Source: Myxococcales bacterium
GTDB lineage: Bacteria; Myxococcota_A; Polyangia; Polyangiales; Ga0077539
DNA: 64,000 bases
Direction: 5' to 3'
Assembly (NCBI GenBank): GCA_016792845.1
Contig: JAEUKH010000049.1
Span: 1 to 64,000 of the forward strand
Both the position numbers and the translations under genes were made by a program. Positions within the stretch are counted from its first letter, which is position 1. Every line of letters starts with the position of its first letter. The notes under the pieces are model-generated. The model made no database searches, was not told the origin of the DNA, and saw only the letters and a program-made list of their open reading frames with translations. This document shows, piece after piece, positions 1 to 10,159 of this stretch.

Positions 1-137
1 GGACCGAGCACCGCGAAGGGGCGCAAGTGATGCAAGGCGACGGGGCGAAGACGGGCTGTTGGCCCGTCGAGACCCGGCAACGCAGCAGCGCGCCGCGGAC
101 CTAAAGTGGGGCGACGGGAGACTACTTGGTCGCGTCG

Positions 138-2036
<1,899 letters not shown>

Positions 2037-2182
2037 GACCCCGAGGGTACCGTGAGGCCGCGCGGGGCGTGCACGCGATGCGATGAATTGGGCCGCACCC
2101 GAAGGGGCATCGATCGCGGCGATGCTCACCATCGGTCGATGCGATGCGACGGCGCCACGCTCTGGCCCCAAGGTCTTCGCGT

Positions 2183-2881
2183 ATGGACACCCTCGCCCTC
2201 GTCACTCCGATGCGTCTCTCGCTCTCGCTCTCGGTCGCGGCCTTCGCGTGGGGCACCTGGCGCGCCCTCACGCCCGCGGCTGACCCTCCAGATTCGCCCG
2301 CGCGCGGTGCGCCCGAGGCGTGGCATCGGAGGCTCGGTCTGCGCCTGCTCGGGCTCTTCGCGCTCGCCGAGCTGGTGACCCAGCAAGGGCTCGTCGCGCG
2401 GCTGCCGAGGGTGTTTCAGCTCGGCATGGCGCTCGCGATGGGCGTGACCCTGGCCAGCGTTGCGGGGCCCGAGGCGCGGGCTCGATTCGACGCGATGCCC
2501 GCCGAGCGCGAGCGAGGGCTCCTCGGGTTTCGCATGGTGTTCGGCGCGTTTCTCTACGCGGCGGCGTTCTCGGGGGTGTTGCCGCCGCGCTTCGGCTTGC
2601 TGGCGGGCACGGGTGACCTCTTGGTGGGCTGGCTGGCGTGGGCGCTGCCCGAGACGCGGCGGGCGAGGCTGGCGATCCATGTCGTGGGGCTGGTCGACCT
2701 CGCGTCGGTCTTGGCGGGGGTGGCGCTCGACGTGTTGCCGTGGGTGGCGCGCCATGCCGAGGTGAGGCCCGCGGTGAGCTTGCCGTGGGTGGCGGTTCCG
2801 CTCATGCTGGCGATCAACCTGCATGGCATCCGACGAGGGCTCGCGGTCGCCGCGGCCCGCCCCACCGCCGCCCGCGCGTAG
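2183..2881 (+). CDS. Hypothetical polytopic membrane protein
   Basis: Protein of 232 residues from the ATG at 2183; a further ATG at 2210 is also possible. It has about six hydrophobic stretches (around 10-30, 50-75, 80-100, 115-135, 140-160 and 165-215), with a short Arg/Ala-rich tail, so it should be an integral inner-membrane protein. No catalytic motif or family is recognised. The stop is followed after one base by the GTG start of the LysR gene, so the two are probably co-transcribed. It may be a substrate or partner in whatever that regulator controls, but this is inference only. Confidence 0.65.
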   Translation: MDTLALVTPMRLSLSLSVAAFAWGTWRALTPAADPPDSPARGAPEAWHRRLGLRLLGLFALAELVTQQGLVARLPRVFQLGMALAMGVTLASVAGPEARARFDAMPAERERGLLGFRMVFGAFLYAAAFSGVLPPRFGLLAGTGDLLVGWLAWALPETRRARLAIHVVGLVDLASVLAGVALDVLPWVARHAEVRPAVSLPWVAVPLMLAINLHGIRRGLAVAAARPTAARA

Positions 2882-2882
2882 C

Positions 2883-3806
2883 GTGGCCTCGCCCTTACAA
2901 GCGCTCGATCTGAACCTCCTTGTCGCCTTCGAGGCGCTCTACGTCGAGCGTCACGTCACCCGCGCCGCGCGCCGTCTCGGCCTCTCGCAGCCGGCCATGA
3001 GCGGCGTCCTCGCGAGGCTCCGCGCGATGCTCGATGACCCGCTGTTCGTAAAGACGCCATCGGGGCTCAAGGCGACGCCCCGGGCCGACGCGCTGGCGGG
3101 GCCGGTGTCGCAGAGCCTCGCGGCGCTTCACATGGCGATGCGGGCGCCAGTGTTCGTGGCCGCTGAGAGCCGCGCGCGGTTGGTGGTGGGCGGCGCCGAC
3201 GCGGTGCTCTCGGTGGTGATGCCCTGGGTGGCTGCGCGGGTGCTTGCCGAGGCGCCGGGCGTTCAGCTCGAGGTGCTGCCCCTCGACCCGGGGCGCGCGG
3301 TGGCGGCCCTCGACGCCCACGAGGTCGACCTCGCGCTCTCGGTGCTGCCTTCGCTCCCGATGCACATCGCGGGGCGGCTGCTCTTCGCCTTCGAGCGGGT
3401 GGTGGTGATGCGCCCGGGGCACCCGATGGCGGGCCTCGGGTGGCAGCTCGAAGACCTCGCGCGGTGGCCCCACGCGGTGGTGCGCTTCGCCGGTTCGGCG
3501 CGCAGTGACATCGACGAAGTACTTGAAAAGAATCAGCTTTCTCGGCATGTAGCGCTGCTCGCGGCGAGCTTCCTCGGGGTGGTGCCGTTGGTCGAGGCGA
3601 GCGACGCGGTGGCGGTGTTGCCGCGCCCCTTCGCGGCCGCCTTGGCGAGGGCCGGGCGCGTCTCTTGGGCGCCGCTCCCCGATGCGCTTGCGGGGCCGCG
3701 CTACCCGATGCGGATGTTGTGGTGCGCATCGCGCGACGCCGACCCGGCCCTCGGGTGGCTGCGGGGCCTGGTGCTCGAAGGGGTCAGCGCGACGGTGAAC
3801 CCCTAA
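2883..3806 (+). CDS. LysR family transcriptional regulator
   Basis: DNA-binding regulator of 307 residues. The N-terminal winged helix-turn-helix has the family pattern: LDLNLLVAFEAL, then VTRAARRLGLSQPAMSGVLARLR and DPLFV. The C-terminal part (about 90-300) is the periplasmic-binding-protein-like effector domain. I chose the GTG at 2883 because it lies just after the stop of the upstream membrane-protein gene and places the first helix about ten residues in, as is usual; an in-frame ATG at 2823 would add a Pro-rich extension overlapping that gene. LysR regulators often act on a divergent neighbour, but here the gene is second in a tandem pair, so the target is not evident. The effector is unknown. 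Confidence 0.9.
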   Translation: MASPLQALDLNLLVAFEALYVERHVTRAARRLGLSQPAMSGVLARLRAMLDDPLFVKTPSGLKATPRADALAGPVSQSLAALHMAMRAPVFVAAESRARLVVGGADAVLSVVMPWVAARVLAEAPGVQLEVLPLDPGRAVAALDAHEVDLALSVLPSLPMHIAGRLLFAFERVVVMRPGHPMAGLGWQLEDLARWPHAVVRFAGSARSDIDEVLEKNQLSRHVALLAASFLGVVPLVEASDAVAVLPRPFAAALARAGRVSWAPLPDALAGPRYPMRMLWCASRDADPALGWLRGLVLEGVSATVNP

Positions 3807-3828
3807 CGACGCGGCGTCAGTTCGTGCG

Positions 3829-3864
3829 GGCTTTGGCGAAGATCGCGCCCGCCTTTCCGTCGCA
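3829..3864 (-). pseudogene. Possible IS5-type transposase fragment (short block)
   Basis: This block matches 56470-56505 at most positions (ggcttt.gcgaagatcg.cccg..ctttccgtcgc). Read on the minus strand it encodes RRKGGRDLRQS, against RRKERDDLRES in the clearer IS5-like relic at 56.5 kb. It is too short to identify on its own and has no start or stop context. Confidence 0.35.
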
Positions 3865-3914
3865 GGCGCCCGGCAGCGGGGGTGAGGTCACGCGAGACCG
3901 CACCGTGCGCAGCA

Positions 3915-3978
3915 CGTATCTGGCGATACGTCGGGGCGTATCTGGCGATACGTCGGGGCGTATCTGGCGATACGTCGG
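3915..3978. repeat. Three tandem 22-bp palindromic repeats
   Basis: Units cgtatctggcgatacgtcgggg start at 3915, 3937 and 3959; the last ends in cgtcgg. Each contains the perfect hairpin CGTATC-TGGC-GATACG (6-bp stem, 4-base loop; 7 bp at the first copy). The set lies between two convergent genes. It could be a tandem operator, a REP-like element or a transcription-stop structure; no T-tract follows, which argues against a classical terminator. Confidence 0.9.
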
Positions 3979-4200
3979 AAGACCCGCGGAGAAGGGCCTC
4001 CGATGGCCGCGAGGGCACAACGATCTCCGCTGCCGCGCATCGCCTCAGGCCGAGCGGCCTGCGGTCGGTGCGGTAACCCTACGCAGGGCAGACGTCTCGC
4101 AACGCGCTACGAACAGCGCGCGAAGTACAACGCCGCGATGCTCCCCCCGAGCGCCCTCGCTGCGGGAAAACACCCGCAGACGCAGCCCGGCCGCGCGGCG

Positions 4201-4803
4201 TCAGTTCGTGCGAACGATGGTCTCGGTGGGCGCGTTCGGGTCGACCAGGCCCAGCGCGTCGCGGGCGCGCTGCTGCGCCGCGCGGGTGTCGGGGGTGAGG
4301 TGCCAGTGCGGGCGGACGGCCCCCTCGCTGTCGGTGTAATAGCGCGCGAAGAGCAAGAAATTGCGGGCCTGAAGGCGCGTGTAATTCGAGCGGATGGTGT
4401 TGTACCCCCCTTGGCCCTCTTCGACCCTGAGGTCGATGAGGCCGTCGCGGGGCGCCGCGCCGTGGAGGGGGGCGCCGACGATGCGTGACGAGAGACGGTA
4501 GGCCCGCGACGAGGCGGCGTCGTCGCTGCCGGTGAGGGTCTCGACGTGCACCACGGCGATGAAGTCGGCGGCGCGGGCGAGGCGATCGATCGCGCTTCGC
4601 CAGTCAGCGGCGACGCGGCCGCCGAGGTCTTCGACGTTCTCGATGTAGTCGGCGCCGTCGTCGAAGTCGCGCGACATCTCTTGGGTGAAGGGCCGCGTCT
4701 CGACGCGGTTGCCCGCGGCGCCGCTGCTCGAACACGCAGCCCCGCCGAGGAGCGCCACCACACCCAACGCACGCAGAGTCGTCGACATCATCATCACCTT
4801 CAC
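4201..4803 (-). CDS. Hypothetical lipoprotein
   Basis: Protein of 200 residues with a lipoprotein signal: charged start, hydrophobic LRALGVVALLGGA and a Cys at about residue 24. The mature part is polar and has no recognised domain; regions around FIAVVHVETLTG and LLFARYYTDSEG suggest a small alpha/beta fold. It starts with GTG at 4803, overlapping the stop of the upstream RluA gene (GTGA), so the two are translationally coupled. In-frame ATG codons three to five codons later are alternative starts. Its stop lies inside the second copy of a 19-bp direct repeat. Function unknown; probably anchored in an envelope membrane. Confidence 0.75.
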   Translation of the reverse strand: MKVMMMSTTLRALGVVALLGGAACSSSGAAGNRVETRPFTQEMSRDFDDGADYIENVEDLGGRVAADWRSAIDRLARAADFIAVVHVETLTGSDDAASSRAYRLSSRIVGAPLHGAAPRDGLIDLRVEEGQGGYNTIRSNYTRLQARNFLLFARYYTDSEGAVRPHWHLTPDTRAAQQRARDALGLVDPNAPTETIVRTN

Positions 4804-5873
4804 GCGCTACCACCTGGCATGGGCCCCGTCGAGGGCCGACGTCGTTGGGCACAGAACTCGGCCATGTCAGACGGCATCGGCGCGGTGAGGGTCACAGACT
4901 CGCCGGTGACGGGGTGCGCGAAGCTCGCGGCGTGGGCGTGGAGGGCCTGCCGTTCGAGCAAGAGTCGCGCGCGCAGTTCGTCGTCGAGGGGCCCTTCGAG
5001 GCAGCGCAGAAAGACCGCGTCGCCGTGGGCGTAGAGCTTGTCGCCCACCAGGGGGTGGCCCGCATGCGCGAGGTGCACGCGGATCTGGTGCTGGCGGCCC
5101 GTCTCGGGGTGCGCCGACACGAGGGTGAAGCCGTCGAGGCGCTCGACCACACGCACCGTCGTGCGCGCCGCCTGGCCGCCCTGGGCCTCGCTGCGGACGC
5201 ACATTTTGACGCCCACCTCGCCGCCTTCGAGGGCCATCGCGGCGTCGACCTCGAAGGCGTCATCGCGCACCTCGCCGTAGACGAGAGCGAGGTAGGTCTT
5301 TTTCACCGCGCGCGCGGCGAAGGCGACCTTCATGGTGCGCTCGGCGTCGAGGGTCCGCGCCACGATGATGAGCCCGCTGGTCTCTTTGTCGATGCGGTGA
5401 CAGAGGGCGGCGTGCTCGTTCGGGTAGCGCTCGCCGAGGAGCGTCGTGAGGGTGTTTCGGTACACCCGCGCGGTGGGGTGAACGGGCAGCCCGGGCGGCT
5501 TGTTGACCCCGAGCAGCGCCGCGTCTTCGTAGACCACGACGATGTCGCGTTCGATCTCGGGCTCCTCCCAGAGCGGGCGGTAGACGACGACGCGCTCGCC
5601 CGGGCGGATGCGATGTGAGGGCCGCAGCGGGCGCCCCTCGGGGGTGAAGGCCCAGTCGGTCACGATGAGGTGCGCGCGGGTGCGGGTGAGGCGCGACATG
5701 ACCTCGGCGAGAAAGCGGTCGAGGCGCATGCCGCCGTGGTGCGGGTGCGCTTCAAAGAGCGACATCAGCGCGTCGGACGGCACCGCGTCGGGCCGCCGCA
5801 CCGAGGCCCGCAGCCGCGCATACTCTGTCTCAGCCTGGTCGTCGTCTGGCGGAGGCCTCGGGTGACGTGGCAT
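4800..5873 (-). CDS. RluA family pseudouridine synthase
   Basis: Predicted to convert specific uridines of rRNA or tRNA to pseudouridine in the cytoplasm. The 357-residue protein has an S4-like RNA-binding segment at about 49-100 (MRLDRFLAEV) and the synthase domain from about 110. The family motif HRIDKETSGL is at 159-168 with the catalytic Asp162, followed by the ETGRQHQIRVHL motif. Length fits RluA/RluC/RluD proteins; which site it modifies cannot be read from sequence. It is the first gene of a two-gene unit with the lipoprotein downstream (4-bp overlap). The ATG start at 5873 gives a short Pro/Asp-rich leader. Confidence 0.93.
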   Translation of the reverse strand: MPRHPRPPPDDDQAETEYARLRASVRRPDAVPSDALMSLFEAHPHHGGMRLDRFLAEVMSRLTRTRAHLIVTDWAFTPEGRPLRPSHRIRPGERVVVYRPLWEEPEIERDIVVVYEDAALLGVNKPPGLPVHPTARVYRNTLTTLLGERYPNEHAALCHRIDKETSGLIIVARTLDAERTMKVAFAARAVKKTYLALVYGEVRDDAFEVDAAMALEGGEVGVKMCVRSEAQGGQAARTTVRVVERLDGFTLVSAHPETGRQHQIRVHLAHAGHPLVGDKLYAHGDAVFLRCLEGPLDDELRARLLLERQALHAHAASFAHPVTGESVTLTAPMPSDMAEFCAQRRRPSTGPMPGGSA

Positions 5874-5907
5874 CGTTTGAACTTCCTTCGCTCGGCGGGA
5901 ATACCAT

Positions 5908-8826
5908 GTGCACCCCCGGGCGCTGCATCGAAGATTGGTGACCGTGCTGCGAGATGGCCGATGGTGGCTTGTGTTGGCGATGCTCCCGCTGCCCGGGGCC
6001 TCGTCGCGGGTCGTGCAGCCGGCTTCGACATTTGGGCCGCGGGTGAGCGGTTACAGCGCGGTCGCGGCGCGGGCCGTCAACAACACCCGGGCCCTCACCG
6101 GGCGCGTGCTGAGCCGCGAGGGCGCGCCCGTGGCCGGCGCGCGGGTCGAGGCCCTGGTCATGCACGAGGGCCGAAGCTACCGCTACGCGACGCTTCGCGC
6201 CGACGCCGAGGGCGCGTTCGTGTTCGAGGGCTTGGGCGATCAGCGGGTGCGCCTCGTGGTCGACGCGCCGGGCTTTGCGCGGCTCGTGAGCACGCCGACG
6301 GGCGGCGCGTGCACCCTCAGGCTCGACGTCGCGCGGGTGATCGCGGGGGTGGTGACGCTGCGCAACCGCGACGACGAGGGCCCCTTCTCGGGCGCCGTGG
6401 TGCGCGCCTTCCGCGAGGGCGACGAGGGCCCCGGGTTCGCCGTACGGGCCGACGCCGCGGGGCGCTTTCGCTTCGAGAGCCTCAGCGCGGGGAGCTACCG
6501 CGTCGAGGTCGCAGAGAACGGCGCCGAGGCCCTGCGAAGGCTCGGGGTGGCGGCGCCGAGCGAGAGCCTCAGCTTGACCGTGCGGGCCTTGGCCTCGCTC
6601 GAAGGGCAGGTGCTCGACCTGCACGGTCAGGGCGCTCGGGCCGCCACGGTGCTGCTCGCGGGCTCGGGGGTGTGGCCCGCGCGGAGCATCCCTGTGCTCG
6701 ACGACGGCCGCTTCACGGTGCCGAACCTCCCGGGCGGCGTGTACGAGCTCCGCGCGCGCCGTGACGACGACGTGGCCGAGCCCCTCGCGCCGCTCTTGCT
6801 TGAGCCCGGCGAGCACCGCGAGGTGCAGCTCCGTCTCGGGCCCGGGGCGACCCTCGAAGGGGTGGTGCGCGACGCGGCCTCGGGGCGCGCCGTGGCCGAC
6901 GCCGAGGTGGTGGTGGGCGAGGCCTCGCTCTCGACGGCGCCCCAAGCGCTGCGGAGCAACGCCGCCGGGCGCTTCGTGCTTCGCGGGCTCCTTCGGCAGC
7001 CGCAGGTGGTGTCGGTGCGGGCCCGGGGCTACGCGCCGCGCACCCAAGAGCGCGTGGTGCCGGGCGCCGAGCCGTTGACGGTGCTGCTCGACGCCGCCGT
7101 GCGCCTCGACGGCCGCGTGGTCGACGGTCGGGGGAACCCCGTCGCCGGCGCACAAATCGAGGTCGAGAGCACCGACCTTGAGGGCCGGAGCACGCAGCTG
7201 AGCGGGGCCACCGCGGCCTTCAGAGAGGCGCTCTTCGAGGCCCAAGCGTCGGGGCCGAGGCCCCTCGTGCCCGCGGGCGAGCTCGGGGTGACCCGGGGGC
7301 GCGTCCCCATTGTGCCGGTGGTGCCCGTGCCGATGGGGGTGACCGCCGAGCGCATCGCGTCGGGCTTCGTCACCGACAGCGACGGGCGCTTCTCGTTGAC
7401 CGACCTGGCCCCCGGGGTGCTGCGCGTGCGCGCCTCGCACCCGGCCTATGTCGCGGGCGAATCCGAGGCCCGCGCGGCCCAATCCGGTAGCACCGTCGAG
7501 AGCACCGTCACGCTCCACGCGGGCGGCGTCGTCGAAGGCAGGGCGCTCACCGAGCGGGGCTTCCCCGTGCCGGGCCTTCAGCTCGAACTGCGGACGAGCA
7601 CGAGCCCAACGCCCGTTCGGCTCTTTACGCTGCGCGATGGCAGCTTCCGGGTGAGCGCGGTGCGGGGCCGGGTGAGCCTCGTCGGGTGGATGGGCGCGCG
7701 CATCGCGGCCCGGGCCGAGGCCGAGGTCGACGACGACGCGGTGGTGCACCTCGACCTCGCGGTCAACGGCGCGCTGCGGCAGCTCGCGGGGCGGGTGGTC
7801 GACGCCCGCGGATTCCCCGTCGCGGGCGCCTCCATCGCGATCACCAACGTGGGCCGGAGCACCTTCGGAACGGCCACGACCTTGACCCAGACCGACGGCA
7901 CCTTTGACACCCTCGTGGCCGCCACCGGGGCCCTCGACCTCGCCGTACGTCACCCCGATTTTGCCCCCCGGCATCTTCGCGTCGAAGACGCCGAGCGGAG
8001 CCTCCGGGTCGAGCTCCAGCCCGGCGCCACGCTGCGCTTTACGCCCCGCCACGACGGCTGCGCGACGGGCGAGCTCGTGGCCGAAGTGCGGAGCCCCTGC
8101 GGCCCCGTGCGGCAAGCCGTCGTGCACCGCGAAGAGGCTGTCTTTTCGCGGCTCTGTGCGGGTCGAAGCGAGCTCATCGTCGACGCCCCGGGCTGCCTCC
8201 GGGTGCAGCGCGGCGTCGCCCTCGCGCCCTCGGGTCGCGACGACCTCGGGGTGCTCGAGCTCGTCGCGGGCGGCGGCGCCGAGGGCACCGTCGTCGATGG
8301 CCGCGGGAGCCCCGTCGCGGGCGCGGTGGTGGCCCCCGCCGAGACGCCAGCCGACGCGCTCTCAGGGGCCGCCCGAACGGGCCGCAGCGGCGAGTTTCGC
8401 CTCGACGCGCTGCCCCTCGGTGAGCGCGCGCTCATGGCCTGGCACCCCTCGCTCGGGCGCACCGCGACGGTGACGGTGCGGGTGATCCGCGGCACCGTGG
8501 CGCGGGCCGTGCGGCTCGTGTTCGAGGGCGACCAGAGCCGACAGGCGACGGTGGCCGCGGTGCCGTCGATGGTGGTGGTCGACCTGCCGGGGCGCGGCGG
8601 CGGCCGCGAGGTGAGCGTGGCCCAGGTGCAGAGCGGCAGCGCGGCCGAGCGGGCGGGGGTCCGCCAAGGCGACCGGGTGGTGCGGGTGAACGGGGCGATG
8701 GTGAGCGACCGGCGCGAGTGTGAGGCCCGGCTCGCGGGGCCCCTCGGAGACGACGTCGTGCTCGAGCTCGAGCGCGAGGGCGTCAGCCGTACGGTGCGCT
8801 TCGTGCGAGGCAGCGGCGAGCGTTGA
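5908..8826 (+). CDS. Secreted multi-repeat carboxypeptidase-regulatory-like protein with C-terminal PDZ
   Basis: Protein of 972 residues. After an N-terminal hydrophobic segment (about 18-33, likely signal or anchor) it carries about eight beta-sandwich repeats of the carboxypeptidase regulatory-like type. Their signature recurs as 'G.V.. .G.PVAGA.V' followed by 'D..G.F....L..G....V.A'. The last 90 residues form a PDZ domain: VSVAQVQSGSAAERAGV..GDRVVRVNG. No protease triad is visible, so it is probably an extracytoplasmic scaffold or adhesion protein rather than an enzyme. The start is uncertain: GTG at 5908 overlaps an out-of-frame ATG, and GTG codons about ten residues later are possible. 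The next gene begins 37 bp downstream and may be co-transcribed. Confidence 0.8.
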   Translation: MHPRALHRRLVTVLRDGRWWLVLAMLPLPGASSRVVQPASTFGPRVSGYSAVAARAVNNTRALTGRVLSREGAPVAGARVEALVMHEGRSYRYATLRADAEGAFVFEGLGDQRVRLVVDAPGFARLVSTPTGGACTLRLDVARVIAGVVTLRNRDDEGPFSGAVVRAFREGDEGPGFAVRADAAGRFRFESLSAGSYRVEVAENGAEALRRLGVAAPSESLSLTVRALASLEGQVLDLHGQGARAATVLLAGSGVWPARSIPVLDDGRFTVPNLPGGVYELRARRDDDVAEPLAPLLLEPGEHREVQLRLGPGATLEGVVRDAASGRAVADAEVVVGEASLSTAPQALRSNAAGRFVLRGLLRQPQVVSVRARGYAPRTQERVVPGAEPLTVLLDAAVRLDGRVVDGRGNPVAGAQIEVESTDLEGRSTQLSGATAAFREALFEAQASGPRPLVPAGELGVTRGRVPIVPVVPVPMGVTAERIASGFVTDSDGRFSLTDLAPGVLRVRASHPAYVAGESEARAAQSGSTVESTVTLHAGGVVEGRALTERGFPVPGLQLELRTSTSPTPVRLFTLRDGSFRVSAVRGRVSLVGWMGARIAARAEAEVDDDAVVHLDLAVNGALRQLAGRVVDARGFPVAGASIAITNVGRSTFGTATTLTQTDGTFDTLVAATGALDLAVRHPDFAPRHLRVEDAERSLRVELQPGATLRFTPRHDGCATGELVAEVRSPCGPVRQAVVHREEAVFSRLCAGRSELIVDAPGCLRVQRGVALAPSGRDDLGVLELVAGGGAEGTVVDGRGSPVAGAVVAPAETPADALSGAARTGRSGEFRLDALPLGERALMAWHPSLGRTATVTVRVIRGTVARAVRLVFEGDQSRQATVAAVPSMVVVDLPGRGGGREVSVAQVQSGSAAERAGVRQGDRVVRVNGAMVSDRRECEARLAGPLGDDVVLELEREGVSRTVRFVRGSGER

Positions 8827-8862
8827 AGCGCGCCTCGCCGCGTGCGAGCATCGCCCCGCGCG

Positions 8863-10140
8863 ATGGCGGAACAAGACTCGGCAGCGGCGGCGACCATCGA
8901 CCCCGCGCGCAGCACCTGGGCGGTGAAAATCTCTGAACAGCGCCCGCAGCTGCTCGCGGCCGCCACCGCGGCGGCGCTGCTCATGGGCCCTCTCGTCTGC
9001 TTCGGCGGCATCGCCCTCTCGGTCTTCTTCGGCTCGGCGCTCGGCGAGTGGCTGATGATCCTCTCGCTCATCGGGCAGGGGATGGTGCTCGGGGCGCCCT
9101 TCCTGGCGCTCCTGACGCGCTTTCTGCTCTTGCGCGGCGACGGCCTCGCATGGGTGCGCGACGGCACGCTCTACCTCGGCAACTCGCGAAAGACCCGGAG
9201 CCACCGCGTCGACACGCTCCGCGAGGGCATCGTGAAGCAGTGGGGCGCGAGCGCGAAGGTGCAGCTCACCGTCGACGCGCGGCAGCAGTATGAGCTCATT
9301 GTTCACAACGTCGACACGGGGCACGCGATGCTCGAAGCCCTGAGCCTCGACGGCTGGATGCGCCGCTGCACCGTGGTCATGCGCCGCGAGACCCGTCGCG
9401 TCAACGCCTTCGCCCTCTACGGCCTCGCCACGGTGCTCGCCACGGCGCCGATGCTCGCGGCGCTGGCCTTCGCGTCGCCCCTCGCGCTCACGCTCTCGCT
9501 GGGGCTCTTGCCGATGCTCAGCCTCGGGGGCCTCGTGCGCCGCTGGCGCCGCGACCGCGACCGCGAGGTGGTGGTGGGCCGCGACGCGATTCGCTTCGTC
9601 GACGCCGAAGGCAGCGCCCGGGTGGTGCCCGCCGCGCTGGTCGCCTCGGCCTCGATCGAGGGCCGCGACGCCGCCCTCGCGCTGCGCGACGGCACCCGCC
9701 TCGTCGTGCCCGCCGACGGCGATTACAACGAAGAGCTCGAAGCCCTGGTCGACCGCATCAACGCCGTCGCGGCCGAGACCCGCGAGGTCACCGAGGCCAC
9801 CACCCAGAGCCTCCAGCGCGAAGACCGCAGCCCCGCCCAGTGGCACGCCTACCTCAGCACCCTGCTCTCGCGCGAGAGCTACCGCAGCGCCTCGCTCTCG
9901 CGTGACGCGCTCTCGGCGGTGCTCAACGACGGCACCCTCGGGCTCGACCTCCGCGTCGCCGCGGCCCTCGCGCTGGTCGGGCAACAGCGCGACCCCGCTT
10001 CGCTCACCCAGGTTCGCATGGCCGCCGAGGGCAGCAGCGACACCCGCGTCAGAGCGCACCTCCTCGAAGCCCTCGATGGCAAGCTCGACGCGGCGCGGCT
10101 CGGCGACATCGAGCACGAAGAAGCACACAAAAAGCGTTGA
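8863..10140 (+). CDS. Hypothetical membrane protein
   Basis: Protein of 425 residues. Two hydrophobic pairs, about 30-95 (LLAAATAAALLMGPLVCFGG and following) and 185-230, indicate four membrane segments with soluble regions between and after. The first soluble part resembles a PH-like or DUF304-type fold with conserved turns such as LYLGNSRK. The C-terminal 130 residues look helical with a HEAT-like stretch (RVAAALALVGQQRDPASL). It ends in a Lys/His-rich tail. The ATG at 8863 is preferred over 8842 because it gives a normal MAEQ start. No family is certain and the function is unknown. Confidence 0.7.
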   Translation: MAEQDSAAAATIDPARSTWAVKISEQRPQLLAAATAAALLMGPLVCFGGIALSVFFGSALGEWLMILSLIGQGMVLGAPFLALLTRFLLLRGDGLAWVRDGTLYLGNSRKTRSHRVDTLREGIVKQWGASAKVQLTVDARQQYELIVHNVDTGHAMLEALSLDGWMRRCTVVMRRETRRVNAFALYGLATVLATAPMLAALAFASPLALTLSLGLLPMLSLGGLVRRWRRDRDREVVVGRDAIRFVDAEGSARVVPAALVASASIEGRDAALALRDGTRLVVPADGDYNEELEALVDRINAVAAETREVTEATTQSLQREDRSPAQWHAYLSTLLSRESYRSASLSRDALSAVLNDGTLGLDLRVAAALALVGQQRDPASLTQVRMAAEGSSDTRVRAHLLEALDGKLDAARLGDIEHEEAHKKR

Positions 10141-10159
10141 GATTACAATAGTTTGCTTC

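Larger units (their letters stand above)
3810..4212. repeat. Intergenic island bounded by 19-bp direct repeats
   Basis: A perfect 19-bp direct repeat, cgcggcgtcagttcgtgcg, occurs at 3810-3828 and 4194-4212. The first copy starts four bases after the LysR stop; the second covers the stop codon of the convergent lipoprotein gene. The roughly 365 bp between them have no convincing gene. They hold a 36-bp block resembling an IS5-type transposase fragment (3829-3864), the 16-mer GGGGGTGAGGTCACGC (3878-3893), and three tandem palindromes (3915-3978). The layout looks like an insertion that duplicated the end of the lipoprotein gene, but a recombination-derived duplication would look the same. Confidence 0.6.

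Noticed and set aside
3915-3978. CRISPR array
   Set aside because: Repeats are directly adjacent with only four bases between palindromes; there are no unique spacers and no cas genes.
5830-8127. 765-residue frame antisense to the PDZ/repeat protein
   Set aside because: It mirrors the real gene in a GC-rich region; its composition (His/Arg/Gly-rich) and lack of any domain mark it as a shadow.
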